The translations under genes were made by a program, and so were the position numbers. 64,000 bases of DNA from Siderastrea radians (Eukaryota > Cnidaria > Anthozoa > Scleractinia > Rhizangiidae), in contig OZ024890.1 in the NCBI GenBank assembly GCA_964017195.1, positions 70,051,376 to 70,115,375 on the forward strand, given 5' to 3'. The notes beneath the pieces were generated by a model that saw only the letters and a list, made by a program, of their open reading frames with translations, was not told where the DNA came from and searched no databases. The first letter of the stretch is position 1, and every line of letters begins with the position of its first letter. Positions 53,401-64,000 of the stretch are shown piece by piece.

Positions 53401-56400
53401 TCGGTAAATTAAATTAATTTACCGAGCTGAAAATTCACCATCACTTTCATTTATATATATCACAATTCATGATGACATCGACATTGCTGATCCTAGCAGT
53501 ATGCAGGACGCATGTCACATAAGAACTCAGTAAAATGGCCTCGCTCTCCATGAGTTCTCGTAGCTCAGTGGATAGAGCGCCCGCCCGGTGTTCCTGTCGG
53601 GGACTCAGATTTTTTCTTTGTCCCACGCTCGTGTCATTGTTGATTATTTCATCTTTCACATTTTTAAACCTGTGTTCGGAGTCGAAATTTGAGAAGGAAC
53701 TTCGGCGGCTGTAAGTAAAGAGGACATGTTTCTCTTTCAGCACCACACAAAAGTAATCAGTGTTTAATAGGTTTCGTTTGAGTAAAGCATAACAAACTTT
53801 AGTCTAAAAGTAACGTTTAGGTTTTACTGCTTAGATTTCACACTTTGAGGTCTCGCCGTCGACGCCAACAGACTCAAAAGAGCTAAAACAACCCTGGTAC
53901 AGCCAATACACAGTAACACATGAAGGTATATGAAAGTCTGTGATGCTTATTGGCAGTTTTTCCTGGTAAAAGCCTAATACTCTTCAATCGAGCCGAGCAT
54001 ATTGTGCAAGTCATTTCGTACTGAAACCCACTGATCAGTGTCTTATTTCTCCTGACGAAAATGCGGCAGACAAAGAAGGTAGTAGTGAGAAAATAACAAC
54101 TCAGTCAAAATTCTGCTTAGTGTAGAAAAAAGTAAAAACATATGAAGTTTGTTCACTTAAATTATTTGCATGTTCATAAGAGATTATATGAGCAAGGACA
54201 ACTCCTTTCTTTGTCAGAAGATAATAAATCTAGTATAATTTTCTTCTATATTCAAATATCTCAGGGCCATTTCGAAAAATGGTTTTATCTACACTGACAG
54301 AAAAAAATGAACGTCGTGACATATCAAGTTGTGCCGAACTCGGGTCGCAAATGATCGATAGACTGAAATAAAACCACCGACTGAATCGTCGCATCTTGTT
54401 TTTAGAAACCCTGTGGTATGATTTTGGATAATCCGATTGGCCTTTCTGCTGATGCAATGCTTTGTAAATGTAGGTGAACGTTACAACTTGAAAAGTGTAC
54501 TGTCAACTTTCTTTCTATGATTTACAAATACAATTATTGCACATATCTCATGAAGGAAAGATGGACTATCATTCTCTTGTAATAAAATTAATATCTTGGA
54601 CCGTTTTAACTCTTATCGCTCAAGGACGTTTGCTCAACCGGTTCAGAACGTTTACGATAAGGTATGACAACAGTCAAAGTGGGTAACTGTATGTTTCTCA
54701 TTTCTGTATATTTTTTTATTACTTCTCTCGTTTCAATTCTTAGTTCCTTTGGGATTGAGTTAGGCTTCTGTAATGCAAGGGAGGATTTAAGCAGCGGAGA
54801 CCGGATTTTGATCATTAAGTGAACTAAATAGCTTCCTTGATCGGCTGTCGATGTAAGCAAACTGCTCGAACGAGATTAAATCCAAACTAAGGAAGTATGA
54901 GTAGCTATAAATGACCTCTTAAAAGAGGAAAAAAAAGTCATACAGCTACCTTGTTTTGTCGATTGTTGGAAACACGGAACGCACATTTGGTATGCAAATA
55001 CCAAAAGCTAGAAAATAATCAGTATTTGTGCTATTACTTAAGACAGATAACTTTTCCTTGCCGCTTAGTCAATTTACCATGTGTATATAATCAAAAACGT
55101 GATTCGAAAAAAAATATAAATCATTTTTAGTCTCCTTGATCGTTGAACGTGTTCAGTTAGTGTTGATTTGCGCATTATAGGCATGTCTGATACTCAGTAG
55201 TGCCTTGCAAATCGCCAATTGGTTCCCAAGCTAATAGGCATTATCTGCCTTATGGCTTCTACAATTTCCGTTGTCTGACTTGATATGCTGAGGTGATCGT
55301 GAGGTCCAAAGTCCACTGTTGATGGCTTGGTCACAAACAATTCCAAACCTACTAAATCTGATAAGTGACCTCGCATACTGAAAACTAAAACATTTGGCGA
55401 AGTGTATGTAGGGAATAAGAAAACGTATTTTGATGTAAAGGAAGCTGGTCAAAGAAGCTATAAACACACTCAGTTAGGGGAACAGTTCTGCAGCTGTTGA
55501 CTTCTGTCGTATGATCTGAATGTAAAAAAGCAGATATTTCAAGAAGAGAAAAGTTGTTTGCTCAGTTTGCACTTGCAATAACTTGTAGATCTTTAGTTTT
55601 GCCCGGAAAAGTGCGTTATTGTGTGGTAAACTATCGAGTTAAATGAGATTGGCGCCGACATATTGGATTTTGTTGTTCCTTTGAAAACCTTTTCCTTGTA
55701 CTAGTCTTCCGCTTTAATTTATATTAATAATAATTACTTATTGATCTCCTCTGTAGCTGTACATGTTCCTCGACTTCTATTAAAGTTTTTCAGCTTGAAG
55801 CAAAACTTCGTTTTTTAGGATGACTGTTTTTTTTTTCTTTATTTGCTTCCGTTTTACTGTAACATCCATGGCACATAGATACGTTTTCTTTTACTTTCAT
55901 GTCAGCAAGACATGTGATCAAAAACTTACTGACTTTAGGGGTTTCACGTGATCCGACTCAACTTTCCTACCATGAACTAGTTTCTTCCTTATCCTGATAA
56001 TTTGATATTTTCTTCAATGACACTTTCATTGTCAATGACTGATATTTCCACCCCCCGCGACGTCTACAAGACATAAGTATATGCAAATCCTGAAACGTAT
56101 TCACCTGAAATTAATTAAGTTACGTACTTCAAGAACGCAGATCTTTAAATAGAACAGGAAGAGTTGCGTGGGTGACATGCAGGCATATTTACAATTCAGA
56201 AGGGATCATTTAATGATCAACAGCGTTAATAATTTATTACATGTAAACGATTAGTATCCTTTGTGTTTTGCATTCAGAGAGCCCCTTAATGCTTTTGTCT
56301 CCTAAAAACTTCCCTTCTTTACATGGAGGTTATTGCCTTCTGTTAAAAAATTTATCTCCCTAGGCGACAAAAATCTTTGACAGCGACTTTTAAAAGGAAA

Positions 56401-59400
56401 GCTGTAATCGTGCTGAATTGCATGTTCCATCCCTAAGCACCCAATTTTTTTTTTAAACGTAACTATTTCGAGTAATAAAAAAAGAATGCAATGACAAACC
56501 CTGGCTGTTCCCATTGATTAGGAAAAAACAAATTGAAATCTTTAAACTTTAAATTGTTTGGGAAGAAGAATAGGTGCAAGATTTTGAGGTACTTTGGCTA
56601 CAGGCCCAATGACTTGATTCGGTTTATCATAATTATCTAGATAAGACTCACCCTTCTTCTTCTGTTCCTGGCTGCAGTATGCTTTATTTGCTACCAATTC
56701 AAAATGTCAAAGACAGCCACAGAACCAGAACGGTTTGTTGTAACACAGCGTTACAGCTGACTAGATTTAGCGACTCTCCTATCTTTACTCTACTTTGTCA
56801 GGTTGCAATCAGTAATTCCCTTTCCAGTCAAAAGTGTCAAATTACTCTACTGTATCATTTCTATAAGAGCGTGTAATTCTTTTTCCTTATATGACCAGAT
56901 TTTTAATCTTTCTAGGTTGGTTAGCATGATTTCAGGTATTAAAAGTACCAGCATAAAGGAGTCAGAGTCGCTCAAAGTGCTGAGAGCTGTGCGGGTTTTG
57001 CGGCCACTAAAAATAGTTTCTGGAATACCAAGTAAGTTTCCCTATAAATTTGCTTTTGATATGAAAGTAACTGTAAAGCGAATTAAATGTACCCAAAGAA
57101 TAAGACAAGGGTGCCAAGCATACGATGAGCGAACAAATCAACTATTGCTCATTAGAAGCTTAGGCCCGCTTCAATGGTCGAATTTTATCTGTGCCGAACC
57201 TAATACAAAAGGTCGAAAGCTATTGTTATTGCTAATTTGCTTTGGGCTCGGCACATGATAAATTCGACGTTTGAACCTAGCCTTTATAATTTCAGTCGGA
57301 GAACAACGAAATTTAGGTCATCGATTTACAAAGAGATCAAGTAAATTCAAATTACGATATCGTTGTCTATCAAATATTTTAGTTCACTTTTAAATTTTAT
57401 CCGAATCTGGTTGTTTAAATTCGATGATGTGACGACGGATTGTGTTCATCCATGGGCCATGGGGTGACCCTATCAGCGAGACACTATCGCTGGTACGGGT
57501 CTCACGATTGAAAACACCTGGATAGATTGACGTCAGCCGTCCAATTCATAAACAAGCGAGGTGCTTTCATTGTATTTATACCTTGTACTTTTATTTCCCT
57601 TTTTGATCGTGAATTCGAAATGCCGGTTTCAGTGGTGAAAAACCAAAATAATATACCGCTTCTGTCTCGGGACTATGGCTGATAGATTCCCTAAAAAGTT
57701 TGATGTGTTTTTAACACTAGCATATAAGCCCTCTAAGCTTTGTTTCTAGGGATGATTTCTCTTTAAAGAAACATCAAATTTCCTCAGGCAACTCAGCCGA
57801 TAGTCCCTCAACAGTAACACGCCATTGTTTAAATATACTATGACGATTGGACCAATCAGATTTGCCTATTCAATACAAACTGCTCTAAGAGTCTGCTAAC
57901 ATACATGCGTCATTATTTATAAATCTGCAAACAAATTTTCTTTTTCTCCGATTAACAAACGCCCTTTCTCTCTCTTTCTCCCCACACTCTTTACATACGT
58001 GTACACATTGCGGACCTATTTTAACATTCAAATATCCTCTCTTTCAGGTCTTCAAGTTGTAATGAAGTCAATAGCGAGGGCAATGATACCTCTTCTTCAA
58101 ATTTTATTTTTAATTTTGTTCGTCATTGTAATATACGCCATAGTAGGATTAGAACTTCTTCGAGGAAAATTTCACAACACGTGTTATAATGGAACTACAG
58201 GTAGGAAAATAACAAATCAGTCGGTAAAAAAACTTACTGCTTCCAATAGAACTCCTCTACGTGTTTTTAATTCATTTTCGTGTTAATGCAAAAAGGATGC
58301 AGCATCGCCGAGTGGTTTAGGGCGCTGGATTTCAACCCGGTCGCCCCGGTTCAAATCCCGCTCTGGACACTAGCTGGAGTTGTTCTCGTTAGTCCCGAGT
58401 TCAACTCCTGGGTTATGCTTGTAAATAGCCAACTGGCTTGCCTCCGGCCAGTTGGGTTTCTTACTTGTTGTGTTTACTTAGAATATTTGTTTCTGTCCTT
58501 ATTTGTGGGCCACCATGTGAACTACTGGGTCACCAGTAATTTTGTCAACCCTATAAAGTTTTTTTTTTATTTTTAAATTTAGTGCGCATGCCTTAGATTA
58601 TTACGAGTTACACCAACCTCGTTCCTACAACGTTCTCATCTCTCAAAACGACGAAACCTAGTACTGAAAATTAGAACATCCCTTGCGTTCAAAGTACGTC
58701 TCCATTGCGTGAGTTGGATTAAAACTTTTTGTAGACTAATTTCTAGCCCTGGGTTAGATTTGACATCCTCAGAATATTTATAAGAGTTGCACAATTGAGT
58801 TGCACAAGTTGAGTTACACAAGTTAAGTTGCACAAGTTAAGTTACACAAGTTGAGTTGCACAAGTTAAGTTACACAAGTTGAGTTGCACAAGCTGAGTTG
58901 CACAAGCTGAGTTGCACAAGTTCAGTTGCACAAGTTGACGTGAACGTCAACGTCCAACAACGTGACGTTAGAAATGGTGTTTTGGTTGAGCGATTCCCTA
59001 AGCAACTTTGATTACAAAGTAGCGCGTATTTTGAATAGAGCGCTTTTCAAACGAGTGTCGTAAAACCAAAACCAAAGCAATTATCCCAGCCAATCACAAC
59101 AAACACAAATTATCCAATGAACCAATCAGAACTCGAAGCAAATACATGTCACTAGCGCCAAGCGCGGGAAAACGCGTGCGAGCAAGTCGCAATTGGTTTG
59201 AGTTTTACTTCTGATTGGTCGAGAAAGTGGCCCGAGATGTTTTAACCAATCACAGAGCGAAGTAAAGCAAAACCAAAGCAAAATGCGAATTACTTTCGAC
59301 ACTCAATTGAAAACCGCTCTAACTGAAGTAATTACTGAGGATAAGAGTTCAGATCGATAATCATAAATCTATATTTTTCTATATTTCAGGTAAACTTGAC

Positions 59401-62400
59401 GCCAAGTTTGTCAGTCCCCGAGTATGCAGCCAGCCGGGTGAGGGAGGTCGACCTTGTGATCCAGGTCTAAATTGTGCTAGCAACACTTCGGTATGGCATG
59501 GGCCAAATAAGGGCATAACCACATTTGATAACATTTTCCTGTCGATGTTAACAGTATTTCAATGCATTACTATGGAGGGTTGGACCGACATCATGTATCA
59601 TGTAAGTAAATAAAACGTATAGAAACTAGACTCTTAACTTAAGGATATTCATTATTGCTTTCTGTTACTCTGGCAGTGAGATCAAAATTTTCGGGCACTT
59701 CCAACAAAGTGCAAACTAGTCTGACGCTAAACTTTTGTTAGGAAAATCCGGTTGTTTCGCTGAGATTTTTTTTATGGCTTACTAATATCTTTCCACCACT
59801 TTATTCAAGAATTGAACCATCATCGAATTTTCAACTTCTGAAAATCCTTCAACAATGTGACGTCACAAAACGTTTCATGTGAGACAAAATGGCTTTTATA
59901 CTGACAAACTTTCGCATATCAGTTAGGACGCCTCACAGTTTTTAACTCAAATTGGCACCCAGCCGTTGTACCGTGCATTTTATGTCGGCAATCAATATTA
60001 AGCAAAACTATTGTTACTTAATTTATACTGTACGTACTTCTACACCTCTGCGTATGAATACTTTCTCTAGGGTGATCTAAAACTAACCGTCAGCTCCTCT
60101 CTATCTAGAGTTATGATGCTCGGGATTATAACAATCGTGTGGTCACGTCCATCGTGTACATATCATTAATCATCATTGGTTCCTTCTTCATGCTTAATCT
60201 AGTTCTTGGTGTTTTAAGTGGGTAAGTCTTTTCTTTAATCTTGAATGATATTTGTTTAAGTAAGGGTACTCATTGTTAGAAATTTTCCAGACGTTTCGGG
60301 TATGACCCCGATTACTATCGAAATGTTACACAGCATTACATTTTCTAAGTCTTTTCATTAATCAAACTGGATTTCAATTATTAATCAATTCGTGGTAAAT
60401 GACGAATGTTACATGTTGAAGAAAATTGTAATACAGAGGAAGTCTCAGGAAATCTCAGGCAAATCTAACTACATTGCGCATGGTTTTTTTTTTTTAATTA
60501 TTACATCCAAATTGGAGCAGAAATACTTTATTTGTACAATAGTTGTTTTGTTGTGTTTTTACCAATTTAGCGCTTTTTTTTTTGGTTTTTTGGTTTTTGT
60601 TTTTGTTTTGTTTTTTAGGCCTAAAGAACTACTTAGGATTAACTATCTAATCTTAATTTATTTATTTGCATTTACAGTGAATTTGCAAAAGAAAGAGAGC
60701 GAGCTGAAAATCGGCGATCATTTTTCAAGTTTCGCAGCCGAGAGAAGATAGAAAGACAAGTGTCCGCGTATTCTGATTGGATAGGAAGGGCGGGTAGGAA
60801 TGTCATGTGACTGCTTTGCATAGAGACTAAATGGGGCTGTGTCAGTTAAAATCCCACCACTTGTCGGTTGTCAGTTTAAATATCCAGCTACGATTTACTA
60901 AGGCACCAGTCTTACAGATTTCGTACCTCTCTGTCAATCAAAAGGAACTCAATTTTAAGCTGGTCAACATAATAAGCAAGCTTGCGCACAAACGTTGGAC
61001 CACGACCAAATTAAAATCGGTTTAAACCACGACTTTGTTGAATATTATACAAATGAACCTCGCTCAAATAATCAGCCCTTGGCATTTAGCATTACATAAA
61101 CCCAATAATCAGGCCCCAGTTGTTCAAAGAGCAGATAACTCTATCCACCGGATAAATCACTATCCAGTGGATAGTGTAGTCTGTTTTGTTATCATTTACC
61201 CACTGGATAGCGATTTATCCGGCGGATAGCGTTATCCAACCTTTGAGCAACCGGGCCCAGTACTAAACGTCTAGGAAAAAGAATGATTCAGTTAGAATGT
61301 AGATGTTAACATTATCTATTTTCCTAAAATCGTGCAATATTGTTTTTCATTGTAGAATGTTACTATTTTATTTTCAGAGGATATCTTATTAAGAGAAGAG
61401 AGAGAAAAGCATGGAGTCGGTGAAGGTATGGTGTATTATTAATGCCGCGTTATCGCTTTTCGAAGTGGAAAATATTGTTGGCTATTGAACAACTATTCCA
61501 AGTGTAAGTGCTTCATTTCCATTTAACTGTGTGCTATTTTATGTCGGAGCAGGGTATTTCAGTAACGAAAGCTGTCCGTATCAAACCTACCTCTCGTAGG
61601 TATGTTGTCAGCTCGAATGGTCTGACAATGAACCGAAAACTGAAATTATAAGGAGAAATTAGATGTTTTTATGTAGTATATGTTTGTTTTTCGTCATAGG
61701 TGGCCCACGAGATCCATTGAAGAAACGTTACAGTTTGTCAGACTCAATAATGCATCTAATAGAAGATGGAGAAATGGTGAAATATCTTAGAAACAAGTCA
61801 GAAAGGTACAATATACTCATTTATTACTCAGCTAAACAAAATAAGTATATAACCTTTGTTTACTGTGAGAAAAAAATACCATGAACACTACTATCTCTAG
61901 AACTTTGATGGGTCAACTGTCGTACCTTTACCCGTGGTGCGGATAGGAGCTCTGAAACCACAGGAAAAGTGAAAAAAAACAAAACAAACTAAGTTAAGAA
62001 AAAGGGTTACAATGATCTAAATAAATTGAAAAAAAAAAGCACAAAAATACAAAGTCATCTCCATAATTTTCAGCAGCTATCTTACTCGGACCTGGTGATT
62101 AAACTGATGAACTCCGAAGATCTTTATCTTAATTTACGATTGACGAATTATATTTCATTATTGAATAATTGGCGTGACAGTATCCTGTCATCTAAGAATG
62201 ATGTCACTTGATTATCTGTTATTAACATCATAATAATTATTTCTTTTTCTTGTTGCTCTTGTTTTAACGTACCTTTTGCAATACTCAGTGTAAATAATTA
62301 TAGTCATGCAAATAAAGGTTATTGTTACTGTTACTGGAAAAAATGCAAACTAAATACGTGAAATTAAGATGTCTGTCAAAATATGGTTGTCATGTAAACA

Positions 62401-64000
62401 TCAAGTTTCGGCAACAATAACCAGTCAGATCAAAATATCCCTGGTGAAATTAAGGATGATTATAGCTGGATACTTAACTTGATTGCCTTAAAATTTCCTC
62501 GGACGAATTCAGCGCCCTCCATTCCACAAATCTATGTTGAATTTGCTGCTGCGTTATACGTCAACGCGTGCCTGAACTACTCGTTAGAAAAAAAATAACG
62601 ATGAAACGTCAGTTTTGAGTGAATGTAAATTATGAGTGTTCGCGAGTTCGTCCACTAATTAATCAGGACAACGGTCATGTCTCATAACATCTACTACTGA
62701 ACGATTCACAATTCACTTAACTCTGATGATGTTTTCCACGCAGGTTGTCGAAACGTTAGACAAGTCACCACAAACAGTCCTGCTCGGGACTACACTCACC
62801 CGGGCGATCATACTTCCGCTCCTTGGGTCAAACCATTTAATTTTTTTTTTTAATTTATTGGTTGTTTTTCTGCAGCTCAAGTGTAATACAAAAGATCAAG
62901 AAGAAAGAAAAGTTCTTCAGATTGCATGTTCGTCAAATGGTTAAAAGTCCAGTGTTTTATTGGTCAGTTATAGTCTGCGTTTTCCTGAACACCGTTCTGA
63001 TGTCAGTTGAGCATTATGGTCAACCTAAATGGTTAGAAAAGTTTCAAGGTTGGTATCCACTACTTCTTACCCCAATAGTGACAAGCATCTAATTTCTCCT
63101 TACAGTATTACTACTTGGTCAAACATACAGGCCACGAGAATAAATGAAATGATCACCAATCATCAAATGTCTTGATTTTTAATCAAATTTTCCCAACTAG
63201 TAACATACCAATTAGAAGGAGCATATGAGGAGAATACGGAGGTTAATATAGGGGCTTAAAGGGTTAACCAAAGTTAATTTTACTGCTCTTTTTTAATTTC
63301 AAATTTACAATAAACAAAACTTATTTCAGCCAGGATCCCACGATAGCACACACGGTAAAGCTTGACTTGTCTCTGGGCTTTAAATTTTTTCGTCGAAATA
63401 CGACGCACACTGCATTTCGTTTTTTGTCGTATTCCTTTGACGTCTCTTCACATTCACATAGAACATCACGAGCAAAACGAAGCGAAGGTAGCTTGTCAAA
63501 ATTTGAGATTGATACTTTCCTTTTCGATTAGGCTCGTTCAGTAGGCTCGTCGTCAGATAGAATCCCCGCCTTCAAGATACGGGCACATTGACACATTTTG
63601 TTCATCACATCTGCGCAGCAGATACTGGGATAATTAAATTGGTTGTCCTTCAGTTTATTTAATTTTATCTACTCCTAGCTTTTTAGATACATTTCTTTAG
63701 ATCAGTGATAACGATTAGTTTGGAACTTGTTGATACATCAGGATAGAGTCGTCTGGTTTTTTCTTCTCGTCACTTATTTGCCTGACAATGTGTGCAAACT
63801 TTACTGAAGTGGGAGCTGATTATTTCTGTTTATAACTTTCTGAGTTCATACCAGTTTTAAAGAACAACCTTACTAATCTCTTCCCTCATTTTATTTCTTG
63901 TTTTCCAGAAATTTCCGAGTACGTTTTCCTTAGCATATTTATAGCCGAGATGTTGTTAAAAATATACGGGCTGGGCCCGAAAGCATACTTCAAATCGGCT
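50421..64000 (+). CDS. Cav2: Voltage-gated calcium channel alpha1 subunit, Cav2 type, first 12 exons (3' end outside window)
   Basis: Exons: 50421-50626, 51130-51235, 51509-51648, 56916-57031, 58048-58200, 59390-59601, 60109-60221, 60678-60793, 61378-61425, 61700-61805, 62876-63048, 63909-64000+. All phases agree over 527 residues. The N-terminus leads to [20 protein letters not shown], as in the family. Repeat I has S1 ([20 protein letters not shown]), S2-S3 (EESEMYFV to [12 protein letters not shown]) and an S4 sensor with spaced charges ([20 protein letters not shown]). Its pore has [13 protein letters not shown] with filter Glu303, and S6 has [20 protein letters not shown]. The next exon holds the beta-subunit site ([15 protein letters not shown]; Tyr, Trp and Ile conserved). 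Repeat II starts [26 protein letters not shown] after S1 and the repeat II start favour Cav2 over Cav1. Role: presynaptic-type calcium entry. Start: ATG in a G+4 context; the previous codons are not needed. Confidence 0.92.
52820..52905 (-). repeat. Copy of the 105-bp satellite-like repeat (reverse)
   Basis: Reverse-strand blocks TTTAAGT..GTATACTGAGCAGTACTTTCCTG and ACCTAAAGTGTGGTCATTTA match the unit at 5288-5392 in order. It is a single degraded copy in Cav2 intron 3. Confidence 0.6.
53105..53660. mobile_element. Palindromic (head-to-head) SINE pair with 14-bp target duplication
   Basis: TTTTTAAACCTGTG stands at 53091-53104 and 53661-53674. Between them, two copies of a tRNA-derived SINE face each other around 53412. 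Each has AGCTCAGTGGATAGAGCG (A-box region) and the left copy keeps GGTTCGATTCC (B box) on the reverse strand. The right copy has lost about 20 bp around the B box. A 42-bp block (starting GATAAATGAAAGTGATGG) occurs at 53104-53145 and 53371-53412, with an inverted, slightly altered copy after the centre. Arms are about 250 bp and nearly identical. Confidence 0.85.
57160..57283. mobile_element. Short MITE in Cav2 intron 4
   Basis: Inverted ends: GGCCCGCTTCAATGGTCGAA with ATTTTATCTGTGCCGA on the left, complemented by TCGGCACATGATAAATTCGA and CGTTTGAACCTAGCC on the right. About 124 bp, no gene. Confidence 0.65.
58299..58578 (+). mobile_element. tRNA-derived SINE with characteristic body
   Basis: The head GCAGCATCGCCGAGTGGTTT with AGGGCGC (A box) is followed by GGTTCAAATCC (B box), a body with CTAGCTGGAGTTGTTCTCG and GCCTCCGGCCAGTTGGG, and an A/T-rich tail. 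This body is typical of a SINE found widely in coral genomes. It lies 100 bp after exon 5 of Cav2. Confidence 0.75.
58793..58938 (+). repeat. Minisatellite, about 15-bp unit GAGTTGCACAAGTT
   Basis: About ten tandem copies of (G/A)AGTT(G/A)CACAAG(T/C)T follow each other, alternating TTGCAC and TTACAC. Cav2 intron 5. Confidence 0.85.
59036..59321. mobile_element. MITE with TAGAGCG(C/G)TTTTCAA ends
   Basis: A 286-bp element with inverted ends: TAGAGCGCTTTTCAAACGAG then TGTCG on the left; CGACACTCAATTGAAAACCG then CTCTA on the right. Interior has repeated CCAATCA/TGATTGG boxes. Degraded relatives lie at 12175-12475 and 28755-28805. Its right end is about 70 bp from the exon 6 acceptor. Confidence 0.75.
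61111..61260. mobile_element. MITE with GGGCCCGGTTGCTCAAAGG-type ends
   Basis: Left GGCCCCAGTTGTTCAAAGAG, GATAACTCTATCCACCGGAT and AAATCACTATCCAGTGGATA are mirrored by the right half, ending TTTGAGCAACCGGGCCCAG. A 150-bp palindromic element in Cav2 intron 8. Confidence 0.8.
62715..62765 (+). ncRNA. Second hammerhead-like ribozyme relic (Penelope-type tail)
   Basis: In order: ACTTAACT (stem I with an internal loop), CTGATGA (core), a degraded stem II (62730-62749), GAAAC, GTT in place of GTC, then AGACAAGT. ACTT pairs with AAGT and CT with AG, leaving an AA/AC internal loop as type I hammerheads have. The sequence after it (hairpin AGTCCTGCTCGGGACT, then ACTCACCCGGGCGATC) matches a repeat tail common in corals. 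Probably inactive because stem II is eroded. Confidence 0.5.
63069..63267. mobile_element. TTAA-flanked MITE, copy 2 (left end eroded)
   Basis: The interior and right end (ATATAGGGGCTTAAAGGGTT with AA) match copy 1 at 2539-2750. The left TTAACCCTTTAAG is lost. It starts only 20 bp after the end of Cav2 exon 11. Confidence 0.7.

Larger units (their letters stand above)
51649..56915. other. Cav2 intron 3 (5.3 kb)
   Basis: Phase-2 intron with GTAAGC donor and CTAG acceptor. It contains a reverse copy of the satellite-like repeat (52820-52905) and the palindromic SINE pair (53105-53660). The remainder shows no exon I can support; the frames at 54230, 54606 and 55194-55467 are unassigned. Confidence 0.75.

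Noticed and set aside
58280..58576. Open frame of 98 codons
   Set aside because: It is a reading of the SINE at 58299-58578.

Overview
The window is intron-rich, AT-rich animal DNA. The genes recognised (a Cav2-type calcium channel, Hikeshi, a PAN/apple-type protein, intronless rhodopsin-class GPCRs, a secreted GH116 enzyme) and the repeat families point to a cnidarian, most likely an anthozoan such as a stony coral. This is an inference from family recognition; no search was run. Most open frames in the window are chance frames or lie in repeats.

Layout. (1) 772-3179 (+): the last two exons of a gene with a LamG/pentraxin-like domain followed by a PAN/apple domain. A CR1/L2-type LINE tail and a TTAA-flanked MITE lie in its last intron. 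(2) 4831-8973 (-): a complete three-exon HIKESHI gene (196 aa) whose introns are full of repeats. (3) 11185-29855 (+): a 14-exon gene whose exon phases all agree and whose coding length is 5520 nt (1839 aa). It encodes a signal peptide, a MANSC-like domain, a long acidic, Ser-Gly- and Lys-rich linker with a duplicated module, an apple-like domain, and a GBA2-type GH116 glucosylceramidase domain with a second apple-like insert. (4) Its 7-kb sixth intron carries two intronless antisense GPCR genes and the relic of a third. (5) 29979-50400 is repeat country: a 1.15-kb inverted-repeat element, a decayed Crypton-type tyrosine recombinase, a 5.1-kb DNA transposon with TTAA target duplications and terminal inverted repeats of about 550 bp, and several MITEs. 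It also holds a Penelope-type hammerhead ribozyme relic. (6) 50421 to the end (+): the first 12 coding exons (527 aa) of a Cav2 channel alpha1 subunit, covering repeat I with its voltage sensor, pore and beta-subunit site, and the start of repeat II. Its introns carry a palindromic SINE pair with a 14-bp target duplication, another SINE, several MITEs and a second hammerhead-like relic.

The most noteworthy finding is the secreted fusion enzyme: the GBA2 family is otherwise known as cytosolic, membrane-associated enzymes, but here the catalytic domain follows a signal peptide and cysteine-rich extracellular modules. The nested GPCRs, the long-TIR TTAA transposon inserted into a 105-bp satellite-like repeat, and the hammerhead relics come next.
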